Source of the DNA: Cytophagales bacterium
Lineage (GTDB): Bacteria; Bacteroidota; Bacteroidia; Cytophagales; Cytophagaceae
Assembly (NCBI GenBank): GCA_004294225.1
Contig: REBA01000018.1
Span: 131,014-195,013, forward strand
Reading direction: 5' to 3'
Length of the DNA: 64,000 nucleotides
In this document: positions 1 to 8,588 of the stretch, one piece after another
Layout of the letters: every line of letters starts with the position of its first letter
How positions within the stretch are numbered: position 1 is the first letter of the stretch
Translations under genes and position numbers: made by a program
Notes under the pieces: model-generated
The model's input: the letters and a program-made list of their open reading frames with translations, nothing else
What the model was told of the DNA's origin: nothing
Databases searched by the model: none

Positions 1-138
1 ATTTACACCGTATGTTTTTTCAACATAGGTCTTAATTTGAATCTTGTTGGCTTTTTTTGCAACAATGAACCCATAAGTTCCTTTTTCGTTCTGGGCTGTA
101 ACCTTCTCGGTTACTAAGGGTTTAATTACTATATCCAT
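1..138 (-). CDS. rplW: Ribosomal protein L23 (partial, cut by window edge)
   Basis: The start codon is ATG at 138-136 and the frame stays open to base 1, so only the first 46 residues are inside the window. The visible N-terminus (IVIKPLVTEK, then ANKIQIKTYVEKTYGV) is the classic L23 pattern of a conserved P-L-V-T-E-K followed by the N-K-x-Q-I-K strand. L23 lies at the peptide exit tunnel of the 50S subunit and is the docking point for trigger factor and SRP. It follows rplD after only 2 bases, so it is the third gene of the rplC-rplD-rplW unit. Confidence 0.93.
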   Translation of the reverse strand, partial: MDIVIKPLVTEKVTAQNEKGTYGFIVAKKANKIQIKTYVEKTYGVN

Positions 139-140
139 AA

Positions 141-767
141 TTAATTTAGAATACTTTCTAATTTAGAAAATGATTTTTCTAATAATACAATTTTTTCTGC
201 ATTCAAAATATCATAAGTGCAAAGATCTTCTACTTGAACAACTTGAGTAGATAAGATGTTTCTACTTGCTAGAACTGCATTATCATTCTTTTCATCAAGT
301 ACAAAAAGTGTTTTCTTGTTATCTTGACTTAAATCTTTCAAAAGCGAAACAAATAGTTTAGTTTTTGGTGAATCGAACTTTACAGCATCTAAAACTATAA
401 TTGCTTGTTCTTTCAACTTATAAGAGAAAGCTGATTTTCTTGCTAGAGATTTAACTTTTTTATTCAATTTGAAAGCGTAATCTCTTGGTCTTGGTCCAAA
501 TATTCTACCTCCTCCTTTGATAGTACCAGATTTTGCACTACCTGCTCTTGCACCACCAGTTCCTTTTTGCTTTTTTAACTTTCTAGTTGAACCTGCTACT
601 TCATTACGCTCTTTAGCTTTATGAGTACCTTGTCTTTGATTAGCCAAATATTGTTTTACATCCAAATATATCGCATGATCATTAGGCTCTGTACTATATA
701 TTGATTCAGAAATTATTACTTTTCTGCCTGTATCAATTCCTTTATTATTTAAAACAGATAATTCCAT
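141..767 (-). CDS. rplD: Ribosomal protein L4
   Basis: 50S protein L4, about 208 residues; it binds 23S rRNA and sends an extended loop into the exit tunnel. The loop is visible around residues 45-95 as a basic Gly/Arg/Lys-rich stretch (RKLKKQKGTGGARAGS, then GGGRIFGPRPRDY). A start four codons upstream (779) is possible, but the ATG at 767 gives MELSVLNNKG, the usual Bacteroidota L4 N-terminus, and avoids overlap with rplC, which ends at 769. In E. coli L4 also represses the S10 operon; no such leader structure was established here. Confidence 0.95.
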   Translation of the reverse strand: MELSVLNNKGIDTGRKVIISESIYSTEPNDHAIYLDVKQYLANQRQGTHKAKERNEVAGSTRKLKKQKGTGGARAGSAKSGTIKGGGRIFGPRPRDYAFKLNKKVKSLARKSAFSYKLKEQAIIVLDAVKFDSPKTKLFVSLLKDLSQDNKKTLFVLDEKNDNAVLASRNILSTQVVQVEDLCTYDILNAEKIVLLEKSFSKLESILN

Positions 768-768
768 A

Positions 769-1389
769 TTATTTTTCAAGAATTACAAATGAATTTTTAG
801 CACCAGGTACTGCTCCTGATATAAGCACTAGATTTTTTTCTGGATATATTTTAAGAATTTCTAGATTTTGAACTTTCACTCTATCATTACCCATTCTTCC
901 AGCCATTCTAGTTCCTTTAAATACTCTTGCAGGAAAAGAACAAGCTCCTATAGAACCTGGATGTCTTAATCTGTTGTGCTGACCGTGTGTTTGACCTCCA
1001 ACTCCAGAAAAACCATGTCTTTTAACTACACCTTGAAAACCTTTACCTTTAGAGGTACCAATAGCTGTAATTAAATCTCCTTCTGCAAATAAATCACTTA
1101 ATGTCAATTGTTGACCAACAGTAACAGAACTAGTGAATTTTTTAAATTCTACAAGTTTTCTTTTGGGTGATATTTTAGATTTCGCTAAATGACCGATTTC
1201 AGCTTTCGATAATGATTTTTCTTTACAATCATCATAGGCAAGTTGAACAGCAGTATAGCCATCTTTCTCTTTAGTTTTTAATTGAGACACAACCGAAGGA
1301 GTGGCTTCTATTAAGGTACAACCGATACTTTTACCGTCTTCGGTAAAGTAACTTGTCATTCCAATTTTCTTTCCTATAAGTCCAGACAT
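769..1389 (-). CDS. rplC: Ribosomal protein L3
   Basis: 50S protein L3, about 206 residues, an early assembly protein near the peptidyl-transferase centre. It begins with [14 protein letters not shown] and carries the conserved central loop [16 protein letters not shown] followed by the basic [14 protein letters not shown] segment. An earlier in-frame ATG at 1398 exists, but the ATG at 1389 gives the family's usual N-terminus. It is the first gene after a terminator and a strong promoter, so L3-L4-L23 appear to be transcribed separately from rpsJ. Confidence 0.95.
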   Translation of the reverse strand: MSGLIGKKIGMTSYFTEDGKSIGCTLIEATPSVVSQLKTKEKDGYTAVQLAYDDCKEKSLSKAEIGHLAKSKISPKRKLVEFKKFTSSVTVGQQLTLSDLFAEGDLITAIGTSKGKGFQGVVKRHGFSGVGGQTHGQHNRLRHPGSIGACSFPARVFKGTRMAGRMGNDRVKVQNLEILKIYPEKNLVLISGAVPGAKNSFVILEK

Positions 1390-1443
1390 AAATGTCAAAA
1401 GTTATTAATTTAATATTTTTTAGAGTGTCTAAAAAACGGATTG

Positions 1444-1474
1444 CAAAGATACGAAAACAAACTAGGCAATCAAA
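1444..1474 (-). promoter_or_regulatory. Promoter of the rplC operon (Bacteroidota type)
   Basis: On the minus strand this reads TTTG, 19 bases, then TATCTTTG. This matches the Bacteroidota sigma consensus (TTTG at -33, TAnnTTTG at -7) exactly. It lies about 55 bases upstream of the L3 start codon and downstream of the rpsJ terminator. Confidence 0.8.
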
Positions 1475-1511
1475 TTTTTATTCACATTTTTTTATTCGTT
1501 CATTTTAGGGG

Positions 1512-1542
1512 AAAAAAAAGAACCAAATAGATTTGGTTCTTT
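1512..1542 (-). terminator. Rho-independent terminator after rpsJ
   Basis: On the minus strand a 10-12 bp perfect stem (AGAACCAAAT pairing with ATTTGGTTCT, 2-4 base loop) is followed by a run of T. It ends the rpsL-rpsG-fusA-rpsJ unit about 22 bases after the rpsJ stop and separates rpsJ from rplC. Confidence 0.75.
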
Positions 1543-1564
1543 CCAAATGTTTCCTTTAATAACG

Positions 1565-1870
1565 TTATACTTTAATCTCTACTTCTACACCACTTGGCAA
1601 TTCAAGTTTCATAAGTGCATCTACAGTTTTAGTACTTGTAGAGTATATATCTACAAGACGTTTATAAGTGCATATTTGAAATTGCTCTCTTGCTTTTTTA
1701 TTTACGTGAGGCGACTTAAGAACTGTATAAATTTCTTTTTCTGTAGGAAGTGGAATTGGACCGCTAACTATTGCACCTGTAGATTTTACAGCTCTTACTA
1801 TCTTCTCAGATGATTTATCTACTAAGCTATGATCGAATGACTTTAACTTAATTCTGATTTTTTGATTCAT
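1565..1870 (-). CDS. rpsJ: Ribosomal protein S10
   Basis: 30S protein S10 of 101 residues, the normal length. It shows the family's [10 protein letters not shown] start and the [10 protein letters not shown] loop. In other bacteria S10 (NusE) also pairs with NusB in antitermination; nusB is in this window at 39-40 kb. It follows fusA after 27 bases and is followed by a terminator, so it closes the str-type operon rather than leading the L3 operon. Confidence 0.96.
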   Translation of the reverse strand: MNQKIRIKLKSFDHSLVDKSSEKIVRAVKSTGAIVSGPIPLPTEKEIYTVLKSPHVNKKAREQFQICTYKRLVDIYSTSTKTVDALMKLELPSGVEVEIKV

Positions 1871-1897
1871 GATAATTATTTACTCTAATTAAAAGTT

Positions 1898-4003
1898 TTA
1901 TTTAGCCATTGCTACTCCTTTTGCCTTAGCCACGATACCATCGGCTAAGTTTGCAGGTACAAATTCGTAATGCGAGAATGTTAATGTAGCAGTTGCTCTT
2001 CCAGAAGATATTGTTCTTAAATCTGTTACATAACCAAATAGTTCAGAAAGGGGTACATCTGCTTTTATTACTTGACCACCTATTTTGGCGTCCATTCCTT
2101 TCATCATTCCTCTTCTTCTATTTAAATCTCCAGTTACTGGACCAGTATATTCTTCTGGTGTAATTACCTCAACACTCATGATTGGTTCCATAAGTTTTGG
2201 ACCAGCACTTTTAGCTGCCTCACGGAAACCTCCTCTTGCTGCTAATTCAAAAGATAATGCATCTGAATCGACATCATGGAAAGAACCATGGTACAATCTT
2301 ACTTTCATAGAATCAACATCGTAACCTGCTAATACGCCAGTCTTCATTGCTTCTTGGAAACCTTTTTGAATAGGTGCTATAAATTCTCTAGGAATAACTC
2401 CACCTACTATCTCGTTAACAAACTCTAAGCCTTGTTTTCCATCTTCTCTTGGTCCGATTTCGAAAACAATATCCGCAAATTTACCACGACCACCAGTTTG
2501 TTTTTTATAAACTTCTCTATGTTCAAAGTTTTTAGTTAAAGCTTCTTTGTATGCCACTTGCGGAGCACCTTGATTTATTTCAACTTTAAACTCTCTCTTC
2601 ATCCTATCAATAATGATTTCAAGGTGAAGCTCTCCCATTCCTCTTAATATTGTTTGACCTGTTTCATGATCTGTATGAACATGGAGTGTAGGGTCTTCTT
2701 CAACTAACTTACCAATTGCAACACCCAATTTGTCAGAATCTGCTTGAGTTTTAGGCTCAATCGCATAACCAATAACTGGCTCTGGGAAAACCATAGACTC
2801 AAGTATAATTTTAGATTTCTCATCACAAAGGGTATCTCCTGTTCTGATGTCTTTGAAACCTACTACTGCACCTATATCACCTGCTTCTAGTTTTTCAATT
2901 TGATTTTGCTTATTTGCATGCATTTGAAAAACCCTAGAAATACGCTCTTTATTTCCAGATCTTGTATTAAAAACATACGAACCTGAATCTAAAACTCCAG
3001 AATATGCTCTAACAAAACACAAGCGACCTACATATGGGTCTGTAGCAATTTTAAATGCTAAACCTGAAAATGGTTCTGAGAATTCTGGTTTACGAGAAAC
3101 CTCATTTCCTGTATCTGGATCTGTTCCGATAATGCTTTCTTTATCTAGAGGCGATGGTAATAATGCCATCACATAATCTAACATTGTTTGAACTCCTTTA
3201 TTTTTAAATGAAGAACCACAAAGCATAGGTACAATTTTCATTGATATTGTAGCTTTTCTAAGAGCTGCAAAAATCTCCGTCTCTGTTATTGAATTTGGAT
3301 CTTCAAAATATTTCTCCATCAAAGAATCGTCAAATTCAGCAATAGCCTCAAGTAACTTTTCTCTATATTCTGTAGCTTCTTCAAGCATATCTGCTGGTAT
3401 AGGCACTTCTGTAAAGGTCATTCCTTTATCGTGCTCATTCCATTGAATTCCTCTAAAATTTACCAAGTCAACCACACCTTTGAAGTTGTCTTCAGCACCT
3501 ATTGGTAATTGTAAAGCAACAGCATTGCTACCTAGCATTTCTTTAACTTGCTTGCAAACATTAAGAAAATCTGCACCAGATCTGTCCATTTTGTTTACAA
3601 AACCTAATCTTGCAACATTATAATTGTTGGCTAATCTCCAGTTAGTCTCTGATTGTGGTTCTACACCATCTACAGCACTAAATAAAAAAACTAGTCCATC
3701 AAGTACTCTTAAGGAACGGTTTACTTCTACAGTAAAATCTACGTGACCTGGAGTATCTATAATATTTACGTGATAATTTTTCTCTCTATATTTCCAATTA
3801 ACTGTTGTTGCAGCAGAAGTGATAGTAATACCTCTTTCTTGCTCTTGTTCCATCCAGTCCATGGTAGCTGCACCATCATGAACTTCTCCGATTTTATGAC
3901 TTACTCCAGAATAATACAAAATCCTCTCTGTTGTAGTCGTTTTCCCAGCATCTATATGAGCTGCTATTCCTATGTTTCTTGTATATCTTAGATCACGTGC
4001 CAT
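1898..4003 (-). CDS. fusA: Translation elongation factor G
   Basis: A 701-residue GTPase that drives ribosomal translocation. The G domain shows G1 [13 protein letters not shown] (about 16-28), the switch I region with RGITI, G3 DTPGHVDF (about 84-91) and G4 NKMD (about 138-141). The C-terminal domains IV and V are complete, including [15 protein letters not shown] and the final [15 protein letters not shown] region. It lies 19 bases after rpsG and 27 before rpsJ, the usual str-operon position. Length and motifs indicate canonical EF-G and not a tetracycline-resistance paralogue. Confidence 0.97.
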   Translation of the reverse strand: MARDLRYTRNIGIAAHIDAGKTTTTERILYYSGVSHKIGEVHDGAATMDWMEQEQERGITITSAATTVNWKYREKNYHVNIIDTPGHVDFTVEVNRSLRVLDGLVFLFSAVDGVEPQSETNWRLANNYNVARLGFVNKMDRSGADFLNVCKQVKEMLGSNAVALQLPIGAEDNFKGVVDLVNFRGIQWNEHDKGMTFTEVPIPADMLEEATEYREKLLEAIAEFDDSLMEKYFEDPNSITETEIFAALRKATISMKIVPMLCGSSFKNKGVQTMLDYVMALLPSPLDKESIIGTDPDTGNEVSRKPEFSEPFSGLAFKIATDPYVGRLCFVRAYSGVLDSGSYVFNTRSGNKERISRVFQMHANKQNQIEKLEAGDIGAVVGFKDIRTGDTLCDEKSKIILESMVFPEPVIGYAIEPKTQADSDKLGVAIGKLVEEDPTLHVHTDHETGQTILRGMGELHLEIIIDRMKREFKVEINQGAPQVAYKEALTKNFEHREVYKKQTGGRGKFADIVFEIGPREDGKQGLEFVNEIVGGVIPREFIAPIQKGFQEAMKTGVLAGYDVDSMKVRLYHGSFHDVDSDALSFELAARGGFREAAKSAGPKLMEPIMSVEVITPEEYTGPVTGDLNRRRGMMKGMDAKIGGQVIKADVPLSELFGYVTDLRTISSGRATATLTFSHYEFVPANLADGIVAKAKGVAMAK

Positions 4004-4022
4004 GTTATGGGGATTTGACTAA

Positions 4023-4490
4023 TTAGAATTTAAAATGCGAGAATGCTTTATTGGCTTCTGCCATTCTATGTGTATCGTCTTTTTTCTTTACAGCAGCACC
4101 TTCACCTTTAGATGCAGCGATGATTTCTCCTGCTAATTTCTCAGTCATGGTTTTTTCCCCTCTATTTCTAGCATAGTTAATTAACCATTTCATTCCTAAA
4201 GCAGTTTTTCTTTCTGGTCTAACTTCTGTAGGTACCTGAAATGTAGCTCCACCAACTCTACGGCTTTTTACTTCTACTGAAGGAGAAACATTATTAAGAG
4301 CTTTTCTCCAAACTTCCAAGCCATCTTCAGTAGTTTTGGTAGCTACTAAATCTACTGCTCCATAAAAAATACTGTATGCTAAGCTTTTTTTGCCATCATA
4401 CATTAAGGAGTTTACAAACTTGGTTACCATCGTATCCTTAAATTTAGGATCTGGTAAAACGTATCTTTTTTTGGGTTTTGACTTTCTCAT
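4023..4490 (-). CDS. rpsG: Ribosomal protein S7
   Basis: 30S protein S7, 155 residues, the primary assembly protein of the 3' domain of 16S rRNA. The N-terminus [15 protein letters not shown], the [16 protein letters not shown] segment and the [16 protein letters not shown] segment are the conserved S7 blocks. It is 8 bases downstream of rpsL and 19 upstream of fusA. Confidence 0.97.
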   Translation of the reverse strand: MRKSKPKKRYVLPDPKFKDTMVTKFVNSLMYDGKKSLAYSIFYGAVDLVATKTTEDGLEVWRKALNNVSPSVEVKSRRVGGATFQVPTEVRPERKTALGMKWLINYARNRGEKTMTEKLAGEIIAASKGEGAAVKKKDDTHRMAEANKAFSHFKF

Positions 4491-4498
4491 GTATTCAG

Positions 4499-4918
4499 TT
4501 ATTTTTTCTTACCTTTTGCTGGTGCTCCTTTTGCTGGTGCTGCTCCTGGCTTTGGTCTCTTAGCACCATATTTTGATCTAGATTGCAACCTTCCACTAAC
4601 TCCAGCTGTATCTAAAGCCCCTCTTACTATGTGATATCTAACTCCTGGTAAATCTTTAACTCTTCCACCTCTAATCAATACTATAGAGTGCTCTTGCAAA
4701 TTATGACCTTCTCCAGGTATATATGCATTTACCTCTTTAGTGTTAGATAATCTTACCCTAGCAACTTTTCTCATTGCAGAGTTTGGCTTTTTTGGAGTAG
4801 TAGTATATACTCTTGTACAAACACCTCTTCTTTGAGGACAGGAATCTAAAGCGGGAGACTTTGACTTTGAAGTCAATTTTTGTCTTCCTTTTCTTACCAA
4901 TTGTTGAATGGTCGGCAT
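4499..4918 (-). CDS. rpsL: Ribosomal protein S12
   Basis: 30S decoding-centre protein S12, 139 residues. The core contains [16 protein letters not shown] and [13 protein letters not shown]. Asp89 in the KDLPGV motif is the residue that RimO methylthiolates in other bacteria, and rimO is at 9.6-10.9 kb in this window. The C-terminus has a Pro/Ala/Gly/Lys-rich tail of about 15 residues beyond the usual S12 end. Lys43 and Lys88, whose change gives streptomycin resistance elsewhere, are both lysine. First gene of the operon. Confidence 0.97.
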   Translation of the reverse strand: MPTIQQLVRKGRQKLTSKSKSPALDSCPQRRGVCTRVYTTTPKKPNSAMRKVARVRLSNTKEVNAYIPGEGHNLQEHSIVLIRGGRVKDLPGVRYHIVRGALDTAGVSGRLQSRSKYGAKRPKPGAAPAKGAPAKGKKK

Positions 4919-4955
4919 TTCTAAATAATTAAAATTCTTATTTTTTTTGGAAGGG

Positions 4956-4986
4956 CAAAGGTAAGGAATTTATCAACAATTACAAT
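4956..4986 (-). promoter_or_regulatory. Promoter of the rpsL-rpsG-fusA-rpsJ operon
   Basis: On the minus strand ATTG, 19 bases, then TACCTTTG fits the Bacteroidota -33/-7 pattern (TTG plus TAnnTTTG). It lies about 40 bases before the rpsL start codon. Confidence 0.75.
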
Positions 4987-5100
4987 CGAGAGTTTAAAAA
5001 AAACTTTATTTTTTTTAAACAAGAACTTAGAATAAATATTAAATATATGATATTCAATATTTAATAGATTTATATGGCATAATTTTATTCTCAATAAATA

Positions 5101-5155
5101 AATATTAAATAAAAAAACCCTACTAGATTTTAGCAGGGTTTTTTTATTTAATATT
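5101..5155 (-). terminator. Terminator after sodA
   Basis: A 24-bp inverted repeat with one wobble position around a 7-base loop. Its GC-containing core (CCCT.CT) is followed by seven T on either strand. It lies about 15 bases after the sodA stop codon, between sodA and the rpsL promoter; the symmetry means it could also work in the other direction. Confidence 0.8.
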
Positions 5156-5169
5156 TAAAATGACACTCT

Positions 5170-5775
5170 TTATTTACTAGAAGCATATAATTTTTCTACT
5201 TCTGACCAGTTAACTATATTCCAAAAAGAGGCAATATAATCTGGTCTTCTATTTTGGTATTTTAAATAGTATGCATGTTCCCAAACATCTAAAGCTAAAA
5301 TTGGGCTACCTTTTACTTCAGCAATATCCATTAAAGGATTATCCTGATTGGGGGTTGAAGTAATTGCTAAGTCGCCATTACTAACTATTAACCACGACCA
5401 ACCTGATCCAAATCTTGAAACTCCAGCAGCAGCAAAATCTTCTTTAAATTTCTCAAACGAACCAAATTTCTTGTCAATTGCTGAAGCTAACTCTCCAGAA
5501 GGTTTTCCGGAAGAAGTGGGGCTAAGTAATTTCCAAAAAAGAGAATGATTATAATGTCCGCCTCCATTATTTCTAATCGCTGGACTTAATTTGCTGATGT
5601 TTTTCAATATTTCTTCAATTGACTTTCCAGACATCTCATGTCCTTCAAGTGCTTTGTTAAGATTAGTTACATAGGCATTGTGATGTTTGCCATGATGTAT
5701 CTCCATTGTCATTTTGTCAAAATGTGGTTCTAATGCATCGGTTGCATAAGGAAGCACGGGTAGTTCAAAAGCCAT
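5170..5775 (-). CDS. sodA: Superoxide dismutase (Mn/Fe family)
   Basis: A 201-residue Fe/Mn superoxide dismutase that removes superoxide. The four metal ligands can be placed: His27 (EIHHGKHH), His77 (GGHYNHS), Asp163 and His167 (DVWEHAYY). The GG before the His77 motif and the Gln in NQDNPL are the residues usual in the Mn-type enzyme, so SodA is preferred, although Bacteroidota enzymes can be cambialistic. There is no signal peptide, so it is cytoplasmic. It is monocistronic, with a candidate promoter upstream and a strong terminator downstream. Confidence 0.93.
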   Translation of the reverse strand: MAFELPVLPYATDALEPHFDKMTMEIHHGKHHNAYVTNLNKALEGHEMSGKSIEEILKNISKLSPAIRNNGGGHYNHSLFWKLLSPTSSGKPSGELASAIDKKFGSFEKFKEDFAAAGVSRFGSGWSWLIVSNGDLAITSTPNQDNPLMDIAEVKGSPILALDVWEHAYYLKYQNRRPDYIASFWNIVNWSEVEKLYASSK

Positions 5776-5802
5776 ATTTATTATTTTTTAGTGAATCTAT
5801 CG

Positions 5803-5832
5803 TAAAGTTATAGCTGGATTGGTAACATCAAA
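5803..5832 (-). promoter_or_regulatory. Candidate sodA promoter
   Basis: On the minus strand TTTG, 18 bases, then TAACTTTA: a near match to the Bacteroidota consensus with the last base of the -7 box altered. It lies about 30 bases upstream of the sodA start codon. Confidence 0.45.
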
Positions 5833-5856
5833 ACAAATTGATGTATTTTTTCTTTT

Positions 5857-6636
5857 TTAAAACTTAAAAACAAAGTCTTGCTTGGGCTGATTTTTTCTAA
5901 AAAATAAGATTCCAATTTCAAATAAATCTAAACTAATGGTTACTTTGTTATCTTTTCTGATAATGTCCCAAGCCTTATTCATTTCTTTTGACCAATGAAT
6001 ATCATCTAATATAACAATACTAGATTCGTTTACATAAGGTAAAAGCTGGTAAAAATAACGCAAAGTGGCTTCTTGGGTATGATTAGCATCTATATAAATG
6101 AGGTCTATAGCTAATCTGTTTTGGAGGTATTGACTCAGTGTTTGGTCAATGTTACCTATTTGAACATTGATATTATTCAAAAAAAGCTTTTTAAAGTTTT
6201 CTTTGGCTATAGATACTGTATTAGGACATCCTTCCAACGAAGTTACTTCTATATTTTTATTATATGCTGCAAGATAGGCTGTAGTAATGCCTAATGAGGT
6301 TCCTAGCTCAAGGATTGTTTTGGGATTTTGATAGGCTACTATTCTAAAAAGTATTTGGGCAATTTCGGGTGATTTGATTGTTTTCTGGGCAATACTTTTT
6401 ATTGTTTTTTCTCGATTGTTTTTTCCTGTGCCAAAATCAGTAATCAAGATTTTTTTATCATTATTTAATAAGCTAAATCTAATTTTTTCTATGTCTTGAA
6501 ATATATAATACTGTTTTCTCTGCTGAATTACTGAATTGCAAAAGTCGAACAAAAATGGAGAATGAAAACCATGTAGATGGATTGAACTAAAATAATGGAC
6601 AAGGTAGGATTGTAATCTGAATAAAAGATTCGCCAA
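5857..6636 (-). CDS. Class I SAM-dependent methyltransferase (O-methyltransferase-like)
   Basis: A 259-residue predicted Rossmann-fold methyltransferase. Motif I is LELGTSLGITTAYL (about 113-126), followed by the acidic strand VTSLEGCP. A further acidic motif, LIYIDANHTQEAT, and ILDDIHW resemble the metal-binding and catalytic acids of catechol-type O-methyltransferases. The N-terminus (FSSIHLHGFHSPFLFDF) is typical of a Bacteroidota subfamily of unknown substrate. The start is TTG. It lies 19 bases after apaG and probably shares its transcript. Confidence 0.75.
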   Translation of the reverse strand: MANLLFRLQSYLVHYFSSIHLHGFHSPFLFDFCNSVIQQRKQYYIFQDIEKIRFSLLNNDKKILITDFGTGKNNREKTIKSIAQKTIKSPEIAQILFRIVAYQNPKTILELGTSLGITTAYLAAYNKNIEVTSLEGCPNTVSIAKENFKKLFLNNINVQIGNIDQTLSQYLQNRLAIDLIYIDANHTQEATLRYFYQLLPYVNESSIVILDDIHWSKEMNKAWDIIRKDNKVTISLDLFEIGILFFRKNQPKQDFVFKF

Positions 6637-6655
6637 TATTAATAGTGATTGGGGA

Positions 6656-7042
6656 TTAATTCAGTTTATATGGAGCAATCATTACAAACTGAGGGATAAC
6701 TACATGAAAATTATAATCATCAAAAAGTCTTTTCATGGTATAGGTGCCTTTCATTTTACCAATTTCCGTGCGAAAATTACAACCTGAAATGTATTCATGA
6801 AATTCTCCTGACTCAATTATGGGCTGTAAGCCTATAACGCCTTCGCCTTCTACTTCTCTCACAATTCCATTAGAATCAAAAATATACCAATGCCTTCTCA
6901 TCAGTTGAATAGCTGACTGACCATGGTTATGAATTCTTATTTTATAGCTAAAAACATAATGATGATGAACAGCACTAGAGTGTTCTGGCTGAAAAAAACT
7001 CTCTACGCTCACTTGTACTCCGTCTGTAATTTTGGTAGTCAT
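6656..7042 (-). CDS. apaG: ApaG domain protein
   Basis: A 128-residue ApaG/DUF525 protein, full length. The family's fibronectin-like strands are clear: YKIRIHNHGQSAIQLMRRHWYI, then the acidic VEGEGVIGLQP loop, then MKGTYTMKR. ApaG has been linked genetically to Co/Mg resistance and Ap4A metabolism in enterobacteria; its biochemical role is unsettled. It carries its own candidate promoter (7127-7134) and is followed closely by the methyltransferase gene. Confidence 0.9.
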   Translation of the reverse strand: MTTKITDGVQVSVESFFQPEHSSAVHHHYVFSYKIRIHNHGQSAIQLMRRHWYIFDSNGIVREVEGEGVIGLQPIIESGEFHEYISGCNFRTEIGKMKGTYTMKRLFDDYNFHVVIPQFVMIAPYKLN

Positions 7043-7126
7043 AGGTGTTGCACTTTGGTGTTCTGATACAAGTTAAGCTTGATTGCTTTAATTTGCAAAA
7101 AAAATCAACTATTTATACTTTCTTGC

Positions 7127-7134
7127 CAAAGTTA
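7127..7134 (-). promoter_or_regulatory. Candidate -7 box for apaG
   Basis: On the minus strand this reads TAACTTTG, a perfect TAnnTTTG box, about 85 bases before apaG. No clear TTTG was seen at -33, so the call is tentative. Confidence 0.4.
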
Positions 7135-7161
7135 TGAATAATAAAACCTCCTATTTTAGGA

Positions 7162-8433
7162 TTATAAATGTTTTGAATCAAAATCAACTATTTTGCCTAT
7201 TGCCCCATCTGGCATGGGGTGTAGTTCAAAAAAGTAGTTTGGTTTGAGGTTCGGTTCTTTTTGGTGTGAAATGTAAATAATTGCTATTTTACTATATACA
7301 GCGATGTGATTTATTAATTGATTTACTAATTGTGTATTGGAATCATTTAAGCCAGTACAGGGTTCGTCTAGAATTAACAATAAGGGTTTCTTTACCATTG
7401 CTCTAGCTATCATTACTAATCTCTGTTGAGCAGAGCTAAGGCAATAAAATGGTCTTTTTCTAAAATGCGATAAACCTAAAAGGGTTATCCATTGATTGGC
7501 AATATATATTTGATGTGAGGTTGGTTTAATATAAAGACCAATAGAATCATAGAAGCCTGATATAATCATTTTATCCATTGTGTCCATTCTTCCAAACCTA
7601 GTGAGCATATCGGGGGTAAAGTAACCAATGTACTTCTTTATTTGCCACACACTTTCTCCACTTCCTTTTTGAAAACCCATTACCCGAATATCATTTCCAT
7701 ATGCCTTGGGATTATCGCCAGTGATAAGACCAACAAGTGTGGTCTTTCCTGAACCGTTGGGGCCTTTGAGTTGCCAAAATTCTCCTGTCTTGATATTCCA
7801 ATTAATGTTTTGAAGTATGACTTTATTCTCATATGCAACAGATACATTTTTCAAAGCCACCAAATCATTTAAATTTCCCTGACCAATCTCTTCTTGATTA
7901 AAATTAGGGAGTGCTGTTTTAAAGGAAAATATATCTTCAGATGGGGAATTAAATGATGATATCTCTTCATTGATTAATTGAAGGTTATCGGTAATGCTAT
8001 ACAATTTGTTTGCGAGTGGTAGCAAGTCTATTTTCTTATAAAAAATTTGAACAAAGAATATTTTAGAAATATTCTGATGAAGTAGCTGAATAAGTTCTGC
8101 TTGGCTTTCTTGATCAATATTTCCCATTACATCATCTAGCAGGATATAATCAGGGCATTTGTCGATATAATACTGAAGTAATACCTTCTTTTTCTGACCA
8201 CTAGACAAGGTGCTGAAATTATTCTTATGATATTCTTTAAGTGGATTTATATCGTGCTTAAACTCTTCCTCAAGTAAATAATTAATAGTAGATTGAGAAT
8301 AAAAATATCCGTTTTTATTTTTAAAATTATAGTTCTCAAGCTCAATTTCACCTGAGATTAACTTTTCAATAATATGAGTGGATGATCCTGAATAGTTGGA
8401 ACAATATAAGGCTACAAATAAATGCTTATTCAA
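7162..8433 (-). CDS. ModF-like protein with two ABC ATPase domains
   Basis: A 423-residue protein with tandem ABC domains and no membrane segments. The second domain is complete: Walker A GPNGSGKTT (about 222-230), the GDNPKAYGNDIRV segment typical of ModF, signature LSSAQQ and Walker B LLILDEPCTGLN. The first domain keeps signature LSSGQKKK and Walker B DYILLDDVMG, but its Walker A is degenerate (NYSGSSTH, no GxxxxGKS/T), so it probably cannot bind ATP normally. E. coli ModF is also soluble and its role is unclear. TTG start. No transporter partner is adjacent. Confidence 0.8.
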   Translation of the reverse strand: MNKHLFVALYCSNYSGSSTHIIEKLISGEIELENYNFKNKNGYFYSQSTINYLLEEEFKHDINPLKEYHKNNFSTLSSGQKKKVLLQYYIDKCPDYILLDDVMGNIDQESQAELIQLLHQNISKIFFVQIFYKKIDLLPLANKLYSITDNLQLINEEISSFNSPSEDIFSFKTALPNFNQEEIGQGNLNDLVALKNVSVAYENKVILQNINWNIKTGEFWQLKGPNGSGKTTLVGLITGDNPKAYGNDIRVMGFQKGSGESVWQIKKYIGYFTPDMLTRFGRMDTMDKMIISGFYDSIGLYIKPTSHQIYIANQWITLLGLSHFRKRPFYCLSSAQQRLVMIARAMVKKPLLLILDEPCTGLNDSNTQLVNQLINHIAVYSKIAIIYISHQKEPNLKPNYFFELHPMPDGAIGKIVDFDSKHL

Positions 8434-8547
8434 ACTGTAGATGATTGACTTTAAAGTTTATGTTTGCGAAAAGAATAAATGACTATTTGATAGTGTACAT
8501 TATGGTAAGACCTCAAAACTGGTCACATTTAGACACAAAACTAAAAA

Positions 8548-8555
8548 TATTTTTG
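8548..8555 (+). promoter_or_regulatory. Candidate -7 box for dinD
   Basis: TATTTTTG matches TAnnTTTG and lies 33 bases before the dinD start codon. A proper -33 TTTG is not evident. TGTACAT followed by (T)ATGG occurs both across the downstream edge of this box (8554-8566) and at 8494-8505, which could indicate a regulated promoter. Confidence 0.35.
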
Positions 8556-8588
8556 TACATTTATGGACTATTTTAAATATTAATACAA

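Noticed and set aside
1547..1813. Plus-strand open frame opposite rpsJ
   Set aside because: It is the antisense shadow of the S10 gene and has low-complexity aromatic content; no family or leader.
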